Source: Pseudomonas sp. ICMP22404
GTDB lineage: Bacteria > Pseudomonadota > Gammaproteobacteria > Pseudomonadales > Pseudomonadaceae
Direction of reading: 5' to 3'
Length of the DNA: 64,000 bases
NCBI RefSeq assembly: GCF_006227205.1
Contig: NZ_VCNG01000007.1
Coordinates: 62,001-126,000 of the forward strand
The notes below the pieces were generated by a model. That model ran no database searches, was not told where the DNA came from, and worked only from the letters and a program-made list of their open reading frames with translations. Below, in pieces: positions 1-9,807 of the stretch (its first letter is position 1; each line of letters starts with the position of its first letter). The position numbers were made by a program, and so were the translations under genes.

Positions 1-91
1 CGACCGCATCTACCACATCGACCGTGGCTACGAGTGCATCGAAGAAAAACTGCAGATGCTCGGCGCCAAGATCCGCCGCGTACCAGGCTAG
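1..91 (+). CDS. murA: UDP-N-acetylglucosamine 1-carboxyvinyltransferase, C-terminal end only (partial)
   Basis: Only the last 29 codons are in the window, read from base 2 to the TAG at 89-91. The translated tail contains [18 protein letters not shown] and ends RRVPG, which I recognise as the C-terminus of MurA, the cytosolic enolpyruvyl transferase that starts peptidoglycan precursor synthesis. The following hisG-hisD-hisC order is the usual Pseudomonas neighbourhood of murA. The call rests on about 30 residues plus this context. Confidence 0.85.
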   Translation, partial: DRIYHIDRGYECIEEKLQMLGAKIRRVPG

Positions 92-135
92 TTCCGGCTG
101 CATGGGCACAAGGATGTGCCTGGATTTCGTTTCAA

Positions 136-158
136 ATCGAGGGTGGTCCACCCTCGAT
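136..158. repeat. 23-bp perfect palindrome between murA and hisG
   Basis: Eleven-base arms ATCGAGGGTGG and CCACCCTCGAT flank a single central T. The element lies 45 bases after the murA stop and 58 bases before the hisG start. It has no following T-run, so it is not a classic intrinsic terminator. It could be an operator or a processing or attenuation hairpin. Confidence 0.6.
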
Positions 159-216
159 GTGTGTCCGGCGCCGCTTGCGACCGGGCATGTGTACCTTGAT
201 AAGGACTGACGTTCCC

Positions 217-852
217 ATGTTGACCATCGCACTGTCCAAGGGCCGCATCCTTGACGACACCCTGCCGCTTCTGGCTGAAGCGGGCATCGTGCCGACCGAG
301 AATCCGGACAAGAGCCGCAAGCTGATCATCCCCACGACCCAGGCCGATGTGCGCCTGCTGATCGTGCGTGCCACCGATGTGCCGACTTATGTGGAGCATG
401 GCGCCGCCGACCTCGGCGTTGCCGGTAAAGACGTGCTGATGGAATACGGCGGCCAGGGCTTGTATGAGCCCCTGGACCTGCGGATCGCCCGGTGCAAGCT
501 GATGACCGCCGGCAAGGTCGGTGCGCCGGAGCCCAAGGGACGCCTGCGTGTGGCGACCAAGTTCGTCAACATCGCCAAGCGTTACTATGCCGAGCAGGGT
601 CGTCAGGTCGATATCATCAAGTTGTACGGTTCGATGGAGCTGGCGCCGCTGATCGGTCTGGCGGACAAGATCATCGACGTCGTCGACACCGGCAATACCC
701 TGCGGGCCAATGGCCTGGAACCCCAGGATTTCATCGCGGACATCACCTCCCGGCTGATCGTCAACAAGGCGTCGATGAAAATGCAACACGCCCGCATCCA
801 GGCTCTGATCGATACCCTGCGCAAGGCAGTGGAATCTCGACACCACGGCTGA
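217..852 (+). CDS. hisG: ATP phosphoribosyltransferase, short form
   Basis: This 211-residue protein catalyses the first step of histidine synthesis, joining ATP and PRPP to give phosphoribosyl-ATP. It begins [19 protein letters not shown], the normal start of short HisG, and carries the PRPP-loop-like [12 protein letters not shown] segment near residue 160. At about 210 residues it is the short form, which lacks the C-terminal regulatory domain and in other bacteria needs HisZ as a partner; no hisZ is visible here. The reading frame is open upstream to base 34, but the ATG at 217 is preceded by AAGGACTG and matches the family start. hisD and hisC follow. Confidence 0.95.
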   Translation: MLTIALSKGRILDDTLPLLAEAGIVPTENPDKSRKLIIPTTQADVRLLIVRATDVPTYVEHGAADLGVAGKDVLMEYGGQGLYEPLDLRIARCKLMTAGKVGAPEPKGRLRVATKFVNIAKRYYAEQGRQVDIIKLYGSMELAPLIGLADKIIDVVDTGNTLRANGLEPQDFIADITSRLIVNKASMKMQHARIQALIDTLRKAVESRHHG

Positions 853-905
853 TACACCCGCGCGACCTCTGGTTGCGCCCGTCTATCCGCGTCATAGCCA
901 ATTTT

Positions 906-949
906 CTCAGGTGCCCACGCGAATGGACTGGTAGCTTAGGGCGCCTGAG
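906..949 (+). promoter_or_regulatory. Strong stem-loop in the hisG-hisD gap
   Basis: CTCAGGTGCCC (906-916) pairs with GGGCGCCTGAG (939-949) along 11 positions, with one G-U wobble, across a 22-base loop. It lies 27 bases before the hisD ATG and is not followed by a T-run. It may stabilise or segment the his mRNA, or be a protein-binding site. No known riboswitch class is recognised. Confidence 0.55.
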
Positions 950-975
950 CATTTGCCATTAATGAGGCCCTCGCT

Positions 976-2313
976 ATGACCGCTCCCACCTCGATTCGCC
1001 GACTCAACGCTGCCGATCCGGATTTCGCGCATCATCTGGATCATCTGCTGAGCTGGGAAAGTGTGTCTGACGACTCGGTCAATCAGCGGGTGCTGGACAT
1101 TATCAAGGCCGTGCGCGAGCGTGGCGATGCAGCCCTGGTGGAATTCACCCAGAAATTCGATGGCCTGCAAGCGGCGTCCATGGCCGACCTGATCCTGCCA
1201 CGCGAGCGCCTGGAGCTGGCCCTGACCCGGATCACCGTGCCCCAGCGCGAAGCCCTGGAAAAAGCCGCCTCCCGGGTGCGCAGCTATCACGAAAAACAGA
1301 AACAGGACTCCTGGAGCTACACCGAAGCCGACGGCACGGTGCTGGGCCAGAAGGTAACGCCGCTGGACCGCGCCGGCCTGTACGTGCCGGGCGGCAAGGC
1401 GTCCTATCCCTCCTCGGTGCTGATGAATGCCATCCCGGCCAAGGTTGCTGGCGTGACCGAAGTGGTCATGGTCGTGCCAACCCCCCGGGGTGAAATCAAC
1501 GAACTGGTGCTGGCCGCTGCCTGCATCGCTGGGGTGGACCGGGTGTTCACCATCGGCGGTGCCCAGGCCGTGGCTGCATTGGCCTATGGCACCGAAAGCG
1601 TGCCGAGGGTCGACAAGGTGGTCGGGCCGGGCAACATCTATGTCGCCACCGCCAAGCGCCACGTGTTCGGCCAGGTCGGTATCGACATGATCGCCGGCCC
1701 TTCGGAAATCCTCGTGGTGTGCGACGGCCAGACCGATCCGGACTGGATTGCCATGGACCTGTTTTCCCAGGCCGAGCACGACGAAGACGCTCAGGCGATC
1801 CTGGTCAGCCCGGATGCCGACTTCCTCGACAAGGTCGCGGCCAGTATCGACAAGCTGTTGCCGACCATGGACCGTGCCGAAATCATCAACACCTCGATCA
1901 ATGGCCGTGGGGCACTGATCAAGGTCGATGACATGGAACAGGCGATCGAGGTCGCGAACCGCATCGCGCCGGAACACCTGGAGTTGTCGGTCGCCGATCC
2001 GCAGGCCTGGTTGCCGCAGATCCGTCATGCCGGTGCGATCTTCATGGGCCGACACACCAGCGAGGCCCTGGGTGACTACTGTGCAGGACCCAACCACGTG
2101 TTGCCGACTTCCGGCACCGCGCGTTTCTCGTCGCCGCTGGGGGTGTATGACTTCCAGAAACGTTCGTCGATCATCTTCTGCTCCGAGCAGGGTGCATCCG
2201 AACTGGGCAAGACGGCTTCGGTGCTGGCTCGTGGCGAGTCGCTGAGCGCCCACGCGCGCAGCGCCGAGTATCGAATTCTTGATGAGTCCTCCATTGACGG
2301 GCAGGGAAATTGA
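976..2313 (+). CDS. hisD: Histidinol dehydrogenase
   Basis: The 445-residue protein carries out the last two steps of histidine synthesis, oxidising L-histidinol to histidine with two NAD+. Length is normal for the zinc-dependent family. Family segments are visible: [18 protein letters not shown] near residue 130, [18 protein letters not shown] near 195, [12 protein letters not shown] near 220, and [10 protein letters not shown] near 240. The start is ATG 976 after GAGGCCCTCGCT. It lies 123 bases after hisG, and the stop at 2313 nearly abuts the hisC ATG at 2315, so hisD and hisC are probably translationally coupled. Confidence 0.96.
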   Translation: MTAPTSIRRLNAADPDFAHHLDHLLSWESVSDDSVNQRVLDIIKAVRERGDAALVEFTQKFDGLQAASMADLILPRERLELALTRITVPQREALEKAASRVRSYHEKQKQDSWSYTEADGTVLGQKVTPLDRAGLYVPGGKASYPSSVLMNAIPAKVAGVTEVVMVVPTPRGEINELVLAAACIAGVDRVFTIGGAQAVAALAYGTESVPRVDKVVGPGNIYVATAKRHVFGQVGIDMIAGPSEILVVCDGQTDPDWIAMDLFSQAEHDEDAQAILVSPDADFLDKVAASIDKLLPTMDRAEIINTSINGRGALIKVDDMEQAIEVANRIAPEHLELSVADPQAWLPQIRHAGAIFMGRHTSEALGDYCAGPNHVLPTSGTARFSSPLGVYDFQKRSSIIFCSEQGASELGKTASVLARGESLSAHARSAEYRILDESSIDGQGN

Positions 2314-2314
2314 A

Positions 2315-3367
2315 ATGAGTAAATTCTGGAGCCCGTTCGTCAAGAACCTAGTGCCCTATGTGCCGGGCGAACAACCGAAGCTGACCCGCCTGGTCAAGCT
2401 CAACACCAACGAGAACCCCTACGGCCCATCGCCCAAGGCTCTTGCTGCGATGCAGACCGAGCTCAATGACAATCTGCGTCTGTACCCGGACCCCAACAGC
2501 GATCTGCTCAAGAGCGCCGTGGCCGGCTACTACGGCGTGCAGGCCAACCAAGTGTTCCTCGGTAACGGTTCGGATGAAGTGCTGGCGCACATTTTTCACG
2601 GCCTGTTGCAACACGACCAGCCGATCCTGTTCCCGGATATCAGCTACAGCTTCTATCCGGTGTATTGCGGGTTGTACGGCATCCCGTTCGATGCGGTACC
2701 GCTGGACGAGCAGTTCAGGATCGATCCGGCGGACTATGCCAAGCCGAACGGCGGGATCATTTTCCCCAACCCGAACGCTCCGACCGGCTGCCTGCTGGCG
2801 CTGGACGCGGTGGAGCAAATGCTCAAGGCCAGCCCGGATTCGGTGGTGGTGGTCGATGAAGCCTATATCGACTTCGGTGGCGAGACGGCCATCAGCCTGG
2901 TGGACCGCTATCCTAATCTGCTGGTCACCCAGACCTTGTCCAAGTCCCGCTCGCTGGCGGGGTTGCGAGTGGGTTTGGCGGTGGGCCATCCGGACCTGAT
3001 CGAAGCACTGGAGCGGATCAAGAACAGCTTCAACTCCTACCCCCTGGATCGCCTGGCAAACGTGGGCGGCGCGGCGGCGTTCGACGACCGCGAGTATTTC
3101 CAGAAAACCTGCCGGTTGGTCATCGAGCACCGCGAGTGGGTGGTGGCGCAACTGGAGGCCAAGGGTTTTGAAGTGTTGCCTTCGGCGGCCAACTTCATCT
3201 TCGCCCGTCACCCCCGGCATGATGCGGCGGGGTTGGCGGCGAAGCTGCGAGAACAGGGCGTGATCGTGCGGCACTTCAAACAGGAGCGGATTGCCCAGTT
3301 CCTGCGGATCAGCATTGGCACACCGGAGCAGAACCAGGCGCTGATCGACGCCCTGGGCGAACTCTAA
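2315..3367 (+). CDS. hisC: Histidinol-phosphate aminotransferase
   Basis: This 350-residue PLP-dependent class I/II aminotransferase converts imidazole acetol phosphate and glutamate to histidinol phosphate. Visible family features are [11 protein letters not shown] near residue 30, FPNPNAPTG near 150, [10 protein letters not shown] near 180, and the PLP-lysine region [14 protein letters not shown] near 210. I chose ATG 2315 over an upstream in-frame start at 2279 because 2315 directly follows the hisD stop, has GGGAAA in front, and gives the usual N-terminus [13 protein letters not shown] elements follow. Confidence 0.95.
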   Translation: MSKFWSPFVKNLVPYVPGEQPKLTRLVKLNTNENPYGPSPKALAAMQTELNDNLRLYPDPNSDLLKSAVAGYYGVQANQVFLGNGSDEVLAHIFHGLLQHDQPILFPDISYSFYPVYCGLYGIPFDAVPLDEQFRIDPADYAKPNGGIIFPNPNAPTGCLLALDAVEQMLKASPDSVVVVDEAYIDFGGETAISLVDRYPNLLVTQTLSKSRSLAGLRVGLAVGHPDLIEALERIKNSFNSYPLDRLANVGGAAAFDDREYFQKTCRLVIEHREWVVAQLEAKGFEVLPSAANFIFARHPRHDAAGLAAKLREQGVIVRHFKQERIAQFLRISIGTPEQNQALIDALGEL

Positions 3368-3394
3368 AGCTCTGCGCTGAACTGTAGGAAATCC

Positions 3395-3596
3395 TCTGTG
3401 GGAGCAAGCTTGCCCGCGATGGCGGTGGGGCAGTGACTCAAATGTCGACTGATTCGGCGCTATCGCGGGCAAGCCTTGCTCCCACAGTGGTATCGCGGGC
3501 CCCTGTGGGAGCGGGCTTGCCCGCGAATGCGGTCTGACATTCAAAATGACTATCGACTGACACTACGCTATCGCGAGCAAGCTCGCTCCCACAGGT
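3395..3596. repeat. Cluster of four REP palindromes (two inverted pairs)
   Basis: Four alternating copies occur: TGTGGGAGCAAGCTTGCCCG at 3397 onward, its inverted relative at 3461-3487, TGTGGGAGCGGGCTTGCCCG at 3504 onward, and an inverted copy ending at 3594. The layout matches Pseudomonas BIME-type repeats and fills the gap between two convergent genes. Confidence 0.85.
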
Positions 3597-3618
3597 GTGT
3601 TCTGTGTATTCAGATGCT

Positions 3619-4338
3619 TTATTCGTGATGCGGCTCGCCAAGGAATGTCAGCGAGGTAAACACACCACGGGTGGCCACGTCCTTGTCATCCTTGAGCGGT
3701 ATTTCCATTTGCGCGGCGATGACGTTCAAGCCTTCATTGCGCACCAACACCTGGGCCCGACCGTCGGCATCGGTTTCAGTGGAGACGGTGTTCGGCGCGC
3801 TGCGGTAATCGCCCACCAGTTTTACCCCGGCCGCGGGCTTGCCATCCAGCAGGACCCGTACCGGCAATGATTGGCCGGGACCTACGGTCAGCGGGTCGAC
3901 GTCCGGCAGGATCACGAACTTGATCGGCTCAAGCTTTGGCAGCTTCGCTCCGGGCTCATAGATCGCCAGACTGTATTTGAAGGTGTGGGTCGACTCGATC
4001 GCGCCGGGTACTTTGCTGCGGCCTTCGTTGATCCACTTCTTGTCGGCGGTCTGGGACCACATGCCGTTGTCCAGCGCCACCGCGAGCACGGCTGGTGGCT
4101 TGAGCGGTTGCAGGCGAGCATGGTCGGGCAGGCGTTGCACGGTGACGGGGATCATCTTGCCGCCCAGGTCATAGGCCCAGGCGCCGCTGATTTTCTGTGC
4201 CTTGAACGCGTTGTCCTCGGCGCCGTGGCCGTAGATCACCTCAATGTTGCCGCGCCGTTGTTCGGTCCACAAACCGTGGGCCGAGGCTTGTGTCGCCAGG
4301 AACAGACCGAGAAGGGCGAGTGTCTTGGAGGATTTCAT
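3619..4338 (-). CDS. DUF4198-family exported protein (putative metal-uptake accessory)
   Basis: A 239-residue protein with a clear signal peptide, MKSSKTLALLGLFLATQASA, followed by HGLWTEQRRG. The mature part resembles DUF4198 proteins, periplasmic or membrane-anchored proteins often found beside metal-uptake genes and annotated as nickel-uptake related. It starts 15 bases after the stop of the TonB-dependent receptor gene on the same strand, so the two are almost certainly cotranscribed. Its substrate cannot be read from sequence. A role in handling metal or metallophore delivered by the receptor is inference from context. Confidence 0.75.
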   Translation of the reverse strand: MKSSKTLALLGLFLATQASAHGLWTEQRRGNIEVIYGHGAEDNAFKAQKISGAWAYDLGGKMIPVTVQRLPDHARLQPLKPPAVLAVALDNGMWSQTADKKWINEGRSKVPGAIESTHTFKYSLAIYEPGAKLPKLEPIKFVILPDVDPLTVGPGQSLPVRVLLDGKPAAGVKLVGDYRSAPNTVSTETDADGRAQVLVRNEGLNVIAAQMEIPLKDDKDVATRGVFTSLTFLGEPHHE

Positions 4339-4353
4339 GCCGATTTTCCTTTT

Positions 4354-6459
4354 TTATAGATCGAGGGTGAGGCTGACGGTGAAGTTGCGCGGCTCGCCGG
4401 GATTGACCCAGTAGTTGCTGTAGGAGCGTTCGTAGTATTTCTCATCGAAGACGTTGTTCAGGTTCAGGCCCACGGTGACGTTCTCACTGGCCTTGTAATG
4501 AGCCAGCAGATCCACGGTGTGGTAAGCCGGCAGCTCGAAGTCCTTGCCGGCTTCGCCCGAACGGTCCCCTACGTAAGTGAACGCCGCGCCGACATCCGAG
4601 CCGCGCAGGTGCCCGTCCTGGAATTCATAGACACCCAGCAGGCTGCCGCTACGCTTGGCAACGCCCAGGATCCGGCTGCCGGTGGGGATCTCTTTGTCAC
4701 CTTCGGTCACTTCTGCATCGATGTAGGCAAAGGCCCCGATCACGCGGATGGCGTCGGACAACTGACCGCTGATCTGCAGATCGATCCCCTGGCTGCGGGC
4801 CTTGCCCATGGCGCGGTTGGTGTTGGTGTCAGGGTCCAGCGCCAGGACGTTTTCCTTCTCTATATGGAACGCCGCCAGGGTGGTGCTCAGGCGATGGTCG
4901 AACAGCTCGCTCTTGATCCCGGCTTCATAGCCGACGCCTTCCTCCGGGTCGAAGGTCTTGCCGCCAGCGTCCAGGCCGTTGTTGGGCTTGAACGAGGTGG
5001 AGCCGTTGGCGAACAGTCCGACTTCAGGCGTCAGTTGGTACAGCAGGCCAGCCCGTTGCGTCAGGGCATCGTGGCGTTGGCGGTTGATGAGCTGGGTAGT
5101 GTGATCATCGATACGCTGCTCGAAATGCTCGTAGCGCACACCGAACATGCCCCGCAGCTTTTCGGTGAAGACGATCTGGTCCTGGAGATTCAATGCACGG
5201 CTTTGGACATGCTCGAAGAAATCCGTGCCGGTGCGCAGCCCGTCGGGTTTGGGCTGGCCGTAGATGGGCTGATAGATGTCGATGGGATAGGCGCCGCCGT
5301 TGAGGGTGGTGACGCGCTCGTTCTTGCGATAGTCCTCGTATTCACTGCCGATCAGCAGTTCGTGCTGCCATGGCCCCCAGTCGAACAGGCCGCGCAGTTC
5401 CAGTTGAGTGATGCTGTCATGCCAATCGTTGTCGCGTTCGCGGTAACGGCGGTTGACGGTATGGCTGTCGGTATTCAGCGGACGCGCTTCGGAGGCGAAG
5501 CCCCAGAGTTCGCCTTGCTTGTAATGACTGGCCAGGCGCAGTTGCCAGGTATCGTTGAGCTGATGCTCAAGGGCGACCTGGAGCATGTTGTTGTGGTTGT
5601 CGATGTCACCGTCGTTGGGTTCGCCCAGGAAGGTCGAGCGGGACATGCCGCTCCAGCGATTGTTTGGCGCGACTATGCCCCGATCGAATGTCGAGCTGTG
5701 TCGCACGATTTCACTCTCCACCAGCAGGCGTGTGTCGGGACTCAGTTGCCAGCTGATGGAAGGCGCCACGAATACCCGCTGGCTGTCGACGTGATCGCGA
5801 AAGCTGTGATTGTCTTCCACCGCCAGGTTTACCCTCGACAGCAGGGTGCCTTCGGCGTCCAGTGGTGTATTGACGTCCAGCGCGGTGCGGTAGCGATCCC
5901 AGCTGCCGGCACTGGTTTGCAGGGTGGTGAAAGCTTCGGGCTGGGGTTTCTTGGTGACGATGTTGACCGTGCCCCCTGGATCGCCGCGTCCATAGAGGCT
6001 GGCCGCTGGCCCCTTCAATACTTCGATGCGTTCGATGTTGGCGGTGTCCGGCGTGCTTGGGTAGCCGCGGTTCGCGCTGAAGCCGTCTTTGTAGAACTCC
6101 GACGTCGTGAAGCCGCGCACGCTGTATTCGTAGAGCGTCAGGCCGCCGAAATTGTTCTGCTTCGATACGCCGCCGGCAAACTCCAGCGCTCGTTCGACGC
6201 GGGTGCTGCCCAGATCTTTGAGGACATCAGCCGGGATTACGCTGATCGCCTGAGGGATGTCTCGCAGGGCCGTGTCGGTTTTGGTCGCGCTGGCGGAGCG
6301 GGAAGCGCGATAGCCCTTCACCGGCCCGGTGGGGGATTCGTAGTCGGCCGTAACGCTGGTGGCCTCCAGTTCCAGGGGCTGGGTTTCCTCGGCAAAGGCC
6401 GGGTCGCCCAGCAGACCCAAGGCCAGGCTGGCGAGGGAAATCCGCTTTAGAGATGACAT
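4354..6459 (-). CDS. TonB-dependent siderophore/metallophore receptor
   Basis: An outer-membrane TonB-gated receptor of 701 residues. After the signal peptide (MSSLKRISLASLALGLLGDPAFA) a TonB-box-like stretch precedes the plug, which shows RDIPQAISVIPADVLKDLG and ERIEVLKGPAASLYGRGDPG. The end EPRNFTVSLTLDL is a typical last beta strand. The FhuE/FpvA-like plug suggests an iron-siderophore substrate, but this is not decided. An in-frame ATG at 6492 is less likely because ATG 6459 gives a clean signal peptide. A near-perfect palindrome ends at the start codon and a second inverted repeat lies further upstream. Confidence 0.9.
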   Translation of the reverse strand: MSSLKRISLASLALGLLGDPAFAEETQPLELEATSVTADYESPTGPVKGYRASRSASATKTDTALRDIPQAISVIPADVLKDLGSTRVERALEFAGGVSKQNNFGGLTLYEYSVRGFTTSEFYKDGFSANRGYPSTPDTANIERIEVLKGPAASLYGRGDPGGTVNIVTKKPQPEAFTTLQTSAGSWDRYRTALDVNTPLDAEGTLLSRVNLAVEDNHSFRDHVDSQRVFVAPSISWQLSPDTRLLVESEIVRHSSTFDRGIVAPNNRWSGMSRSTFLGEPNDGDIDNHNNMLQVALEHQLNDTWQLRLASHYKQGELWGFASEARPLNTDSHTVNRRYRERDNDWHDSITQLELRGLFDWGPWQHELLIGSEYEDYRKNERVTTLNGGAYPIDIYQPIYGQPKPDGLRTGTDFFEHVQSRALNLQDQIVFTEKLRGMFGVRYEHFEQRIDDHTTQLINRQRHDALTQRAGLLYQLTPEVGLFANGSTSFKPNNGLDAGGKTFDPEEGVGYEAGIKSELFDHRLSTTLAAFHIEKENVLALDPDTNTNRAMGKARSQGIDLQISGQLSDAIRVIGAFAYIDAEVTEGDKEIPTGSRILGVAKRSGSLLGVYEFQDGHLRGSDVGAAFTYVGDRSGEAGKDFELPAYHTVDLLAHYKASENVTVGLNLNNVFDEKYYERSYSNYWVNPGEPRNFTVSLTLDL

Positions 6460-6499
6460 GTTATGTTGTTCCAATTTGCGCAATTGAAACAATATAACA
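6459..6499 (-). promoter_or_regulatory. 41-bp interrupted palindrome abutting the receptor start codon
   Basis: Arms 6459-6476 and 6482-6499 pair at 16 of 18 positions around the spacer TGCGC. In the receptor mRNA this would be a hairpin ending exactly at the AUG and enclosing the only plausible ribosome-binding sequence (GGAAC). The outer arms, TGTTAT and ATAACA, resemble Zur-type half-sites. It could be a DNA operator, an RNA switch, or both. Confidence 0.55.
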
Positions 6500-6503
6500 C
6501 TAC

Positions 6504-6538
6504 TAATGAGAATTTATGCTATCTGTGGCTTCTCATTA
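6504..6538 (-). promoter_or_regulatory. Inverted repeat TAATGAGAA / TTCTCATTA (Fur-box-like)
   Basis: A perfect 9-base inverted repeat (6504-6512 and 6530-6538) separated by 17 bases, 45-79 bases upstream of the receptor ATG. TAATGAGAAT resembles half of a Pseudomonas Fur box, fitting iron control of a siderophore receptor. The spacing is wider than a single 19-bp Fur box, so two half-operators or another regulator are possible. Confidence 0.45.
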
Positions 6539-6559
6539 AATTTTCAGACAGTCAGGCTC

Positions 6560-6591
6560 TTGTGGCGAGGGGATTTATCCCCTCGCCACAA
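6560..6591. repeat. Palindromic repeat TTGTGGCGAGGGG..CCCCTCGCCACAA
   Basis: A near-perfect 32-bp palindrome of a second REP-like family seen again near 22576-22711, 36240 and 57079. It lies just beyond the algW stop codon (algW reads leftward) and could act as a bidirectional transcript-end hairpin. Confidence 0.8.
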
Positions 6592-6607
6592 AAGGGAACT
6601 GTGTCGG

Positions 6608-7768
<1,161 letters not shown>

Positions 7769-7872
7769 CTATCACGTCCTACAAGAGTTGCAGGCGGAAT
7801 GAGACCGCCCATAATGTCGCGCATTATACGAGGCCGCGCGCGCCTCGGAACGGGATATTTAGGAGTCTTTTC

Positions 7873-8631
7873 ATGGCCGTAGCCCTGAGCACCCTGGTTG
7901 AAGAAGCGGACCGTTACCTGGCAAGCAGCCGGATTGCCGATTACTGCCCCAACGGACTGCAGGTCGAAGGTGCACCCCAGGTGATGCGCATCGTCAGCGG
8001 CGTGACCGCCAGCCAGGCGTTGCTCGACGCCGCCGTGGAGGCCGATGCCGACCTGGTGCTGGTGCACCACGGTTACTTCTGGAAGGGCGAGAGCCCTTGC
8101 ATCACCGGCATGAAGCAGCGTCGCCTGAAAACCCTGCTCAAGCACGATATCAGCCTGCTGGCTTACCATCTGCCGCTGGACCTGCACCCTGAGGTCGGCA
8201 ATAACGTGCAACTGGCCCGCCAGTTGGACATCACCGTCGAAGGACCGCTGGACCCGGAAAACCCCAAGATCGTCGGCCTGGTCGGCTCCTTGTCCGAACC
8301 GATGACGCCTCGGGACTTCGCCCGCAAGGTCCAGGAAGTCATGGGCCGTGAGCCGTTGCTGATCGAAGGCGAGCAGATGATCCGCCGGGTCGGCTGGTGC
8401 ACCGGGGGGGGCCAGGGTTATATCGACCAGGCGGTGGCGGCCGGGGTCGACTTGTACCTCAGCGGCGAAGCATCGGAACAGACCTACCACAGCGCCCGGG
8501 AAAACGGCATCAGCTTCATTGCCGCCGGCCATCATGCGACCGAACGCTATGGTGTACAGGCGCTGGGCGATTATCTGGCGCGACGCTTTGCCCTGGAGCA
8601 CATCTTCATCGATTGCCCGAATCCGATTTGA
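7873..8631 (+). CDS. Nif3-like dinuclear metal center protein (YbgI family)
   Basis: The 252-residue protein belongs to the NIF3/YbgI family, which forms hexameric toroids with a two-metal site. Likely metal-ligand segments are ADLVLVHHGYFW near residue 62, LAYHLPLDLHP near 100, and AGHHATERYGVQAL near the end (about 218). The family's biochemical role remains unsettled, with GTP cyclohydrolase-like or metal-handling activity suggested. The start ATG 7873 follows GGAGTC. It is transcribed divergently from algW, whose start is 104 bases upstream. Confidence 0.88.
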   Translation: MAVALSTLVEEADRYLASSRIADYCPNGLQVEGAPQVMRIVSGVTASQALLDAAVEADADLVLVHHGYFWKGESPCITGMKQRRLKTLLKHDISLLAYHLPLDLHPEVGNNVQLARQLDITVEGPLDPENPKIVGLVGSLSEPMTPRDFARKVQEVMGREPLLIEGEQMIRRVGWCTGGGQGYIDQAVAAGVDLYLSGEASEQTYHSARENGISFIAAGHHATERYGVQALGDYLARRFALEHIFIDCPNPI

Positions 8632-8644
8632 TGCAATTGGATCC

Positions 8645-8735
8645 CTGTGGGAGCGAGCCTGCTCGCGATGCGATCCGTCAGCCAGCCGAGTGTCGACTGA
8701 TCCACCGCTATCGCGAGCAGGCTCGCTCCCACAGA
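8645..8735. repeat. REP inverted pair downstream of the Nif3 gene
   Basis: TGTGGGAGCGAGCCTGCTCG begins near 8646 and its reverse complement ends near 8734, with about 40 bases between, following the Nif3-family stop codon. Confidence 0.85.
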
Positions 8736-8880
8736 GGGCGTTGTGAAGCCCGAACCACCAGGCATATCCATATGCTGTTTCGATCTAGTTGGCGCCCTGA
8801 TTAGAAGAGGTCGCTGTGCTAGGATTCTTCGCTCGAACACGGCCCGCTGGCCGTTCATAAGAAAGTTTTCGTGAGTAGCC

Positions 8881-9798
8881 ATGGTCGACAAACTGACGCA
8901 TCTGAAACAGCTGGAGGCGGAAAGCATCCACATCATCCGCGAGGTGGCCGCCGAGTTCGACAACCCGGTGATGCTGTACTCCATCGGTAAAGACTCCGCC
9001 GTGATGCTGCACCTGGCGCGCAAGGCGTTCTTCCCCGGCAAGCTGCCGTTTCCGGTGATGCATGTCGACACGCGCTGGAAATTCCAGGAAATGTACAAGT
9101 TCCGCGATCGCATGGTCGAGGAAATGGGCTTGGACCTGATCACTCACGTGAACCCGGATGGCGTAGCGCAGGGCATCAACCCCTTCACCCACGGCAGTGC
9201 CAAGCACACCGACATCATGAAGACCGAAGGCCTGAAGCAGGCCCTGGACAAGCATGGTTTCGACGCAGCGTTCGGCGGTGCCCGCCGCGATGAAGAGAAG
9301 TCCCGTGCCAAGGAACGCGTCTACTCGTTCCGCGACAGCAAGCACCGCTGGGACCCGAAAAACCAGCGCCCGGAACTGTGGAACGTCTACAACGGCAAGG
9401 TCAACAAGGGCGAGTCGATCCGGGTCTTCCCGTTGTCGAACTGGACCGAGCTGGACATCTGGCAGTACATCTACCTCGAAGGCATTCCAATCGTGCCGTT
9501 GTACTTCGCCGCCGAGCGCGAAGTGATCGAGAAGAACGGCACGCTGATCATGATCGACGACGAGCGCATCCTCGAGCACCTGTCCGAGGAAGAGAAGGCC
9601 CGCATCGTCAAGAAGAAAGTGCGTTTCCGTACCCTTGGCTGCTACCCGTTGACGGGCGCGGTGGAGTCCGAGGCCGAAAGCCTGACGGACATCATCCAGG
9701 AAATGCTCCTGACGCGAACTTCCGAGCGCCAGGGCCGGGTCATCGACCACGATGGCGCAGGCTCGATGGAAGATAAAAAACGTCAAGGTTATTTCTAA
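8881..9798 (+). CDS. cysD: Sulfate adenylyltransferase subunit 2
   Basis: The 305-residue protein is the ATP-pyrophosphatase-type catalytic subunit of ATP sulfurylase, which with CysN turns sulfate and ATP into adenosine 5'-phosphosulfate in the cytosol. The PP-loop signature [17 protein letters not shown] is at about residues 37-53, and [17 protein letters not shown] near 130 is a family hallmark. It starts at ATG 8881 and ends 9 bases before cysNC, so the two form an operon. The 145-base leader from the REP is the likely site of CysB control, though no specific operator was identified. Confidence 0.96.
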   Translation: MVDKLTHLKQLEAESIHIIREVAAEFDNPVMLYSIGKDSAVMLHLARKAFFPGKLPFPVMHVDTRWKFQEMYKFRDRMVEEMGLDLITHVNPDGVAQGINPFTHGSAKHTDIMKTEGLKQALDKHGFDAAFGGARRDEEKSRAKERVYSFRDSKHRWDPKNQRPELWNVYNGKVNKGESIRVFPLSNWTELDIWQYIYLEGIPIVPLYFAAEREVIEKNGTLIMIDDERILEHLSEEEKARIVKKKVRFRTLGCYPLTGAVESEAESLTDIIQEMLLTRTSERQGRVIDHDGAGSMEDKKRQGYF

Positions 9799-9807
9799 GA
9801 GGCTGTC

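Noticed and set aside
34..216. N-terminal extension of hisG
   Set aside because: The extra residues run through the murA end and an intergenic palindrome, and ATG 217 matches the family start with a good ribosome-binding site.
3395..3596. CRISPR-like spaced repeats
   Set aside because: The repeats alternate in orientation, vary in sequence and lack regular spacers; they are REP elements, and no cas genes are present.
4498..6450. 650-residue open frame on the plus strand across the TonB receptor
   Set aside because: It is the antisense shadow of the receptor; the minus strand shows plug, barrel and signal peptide.
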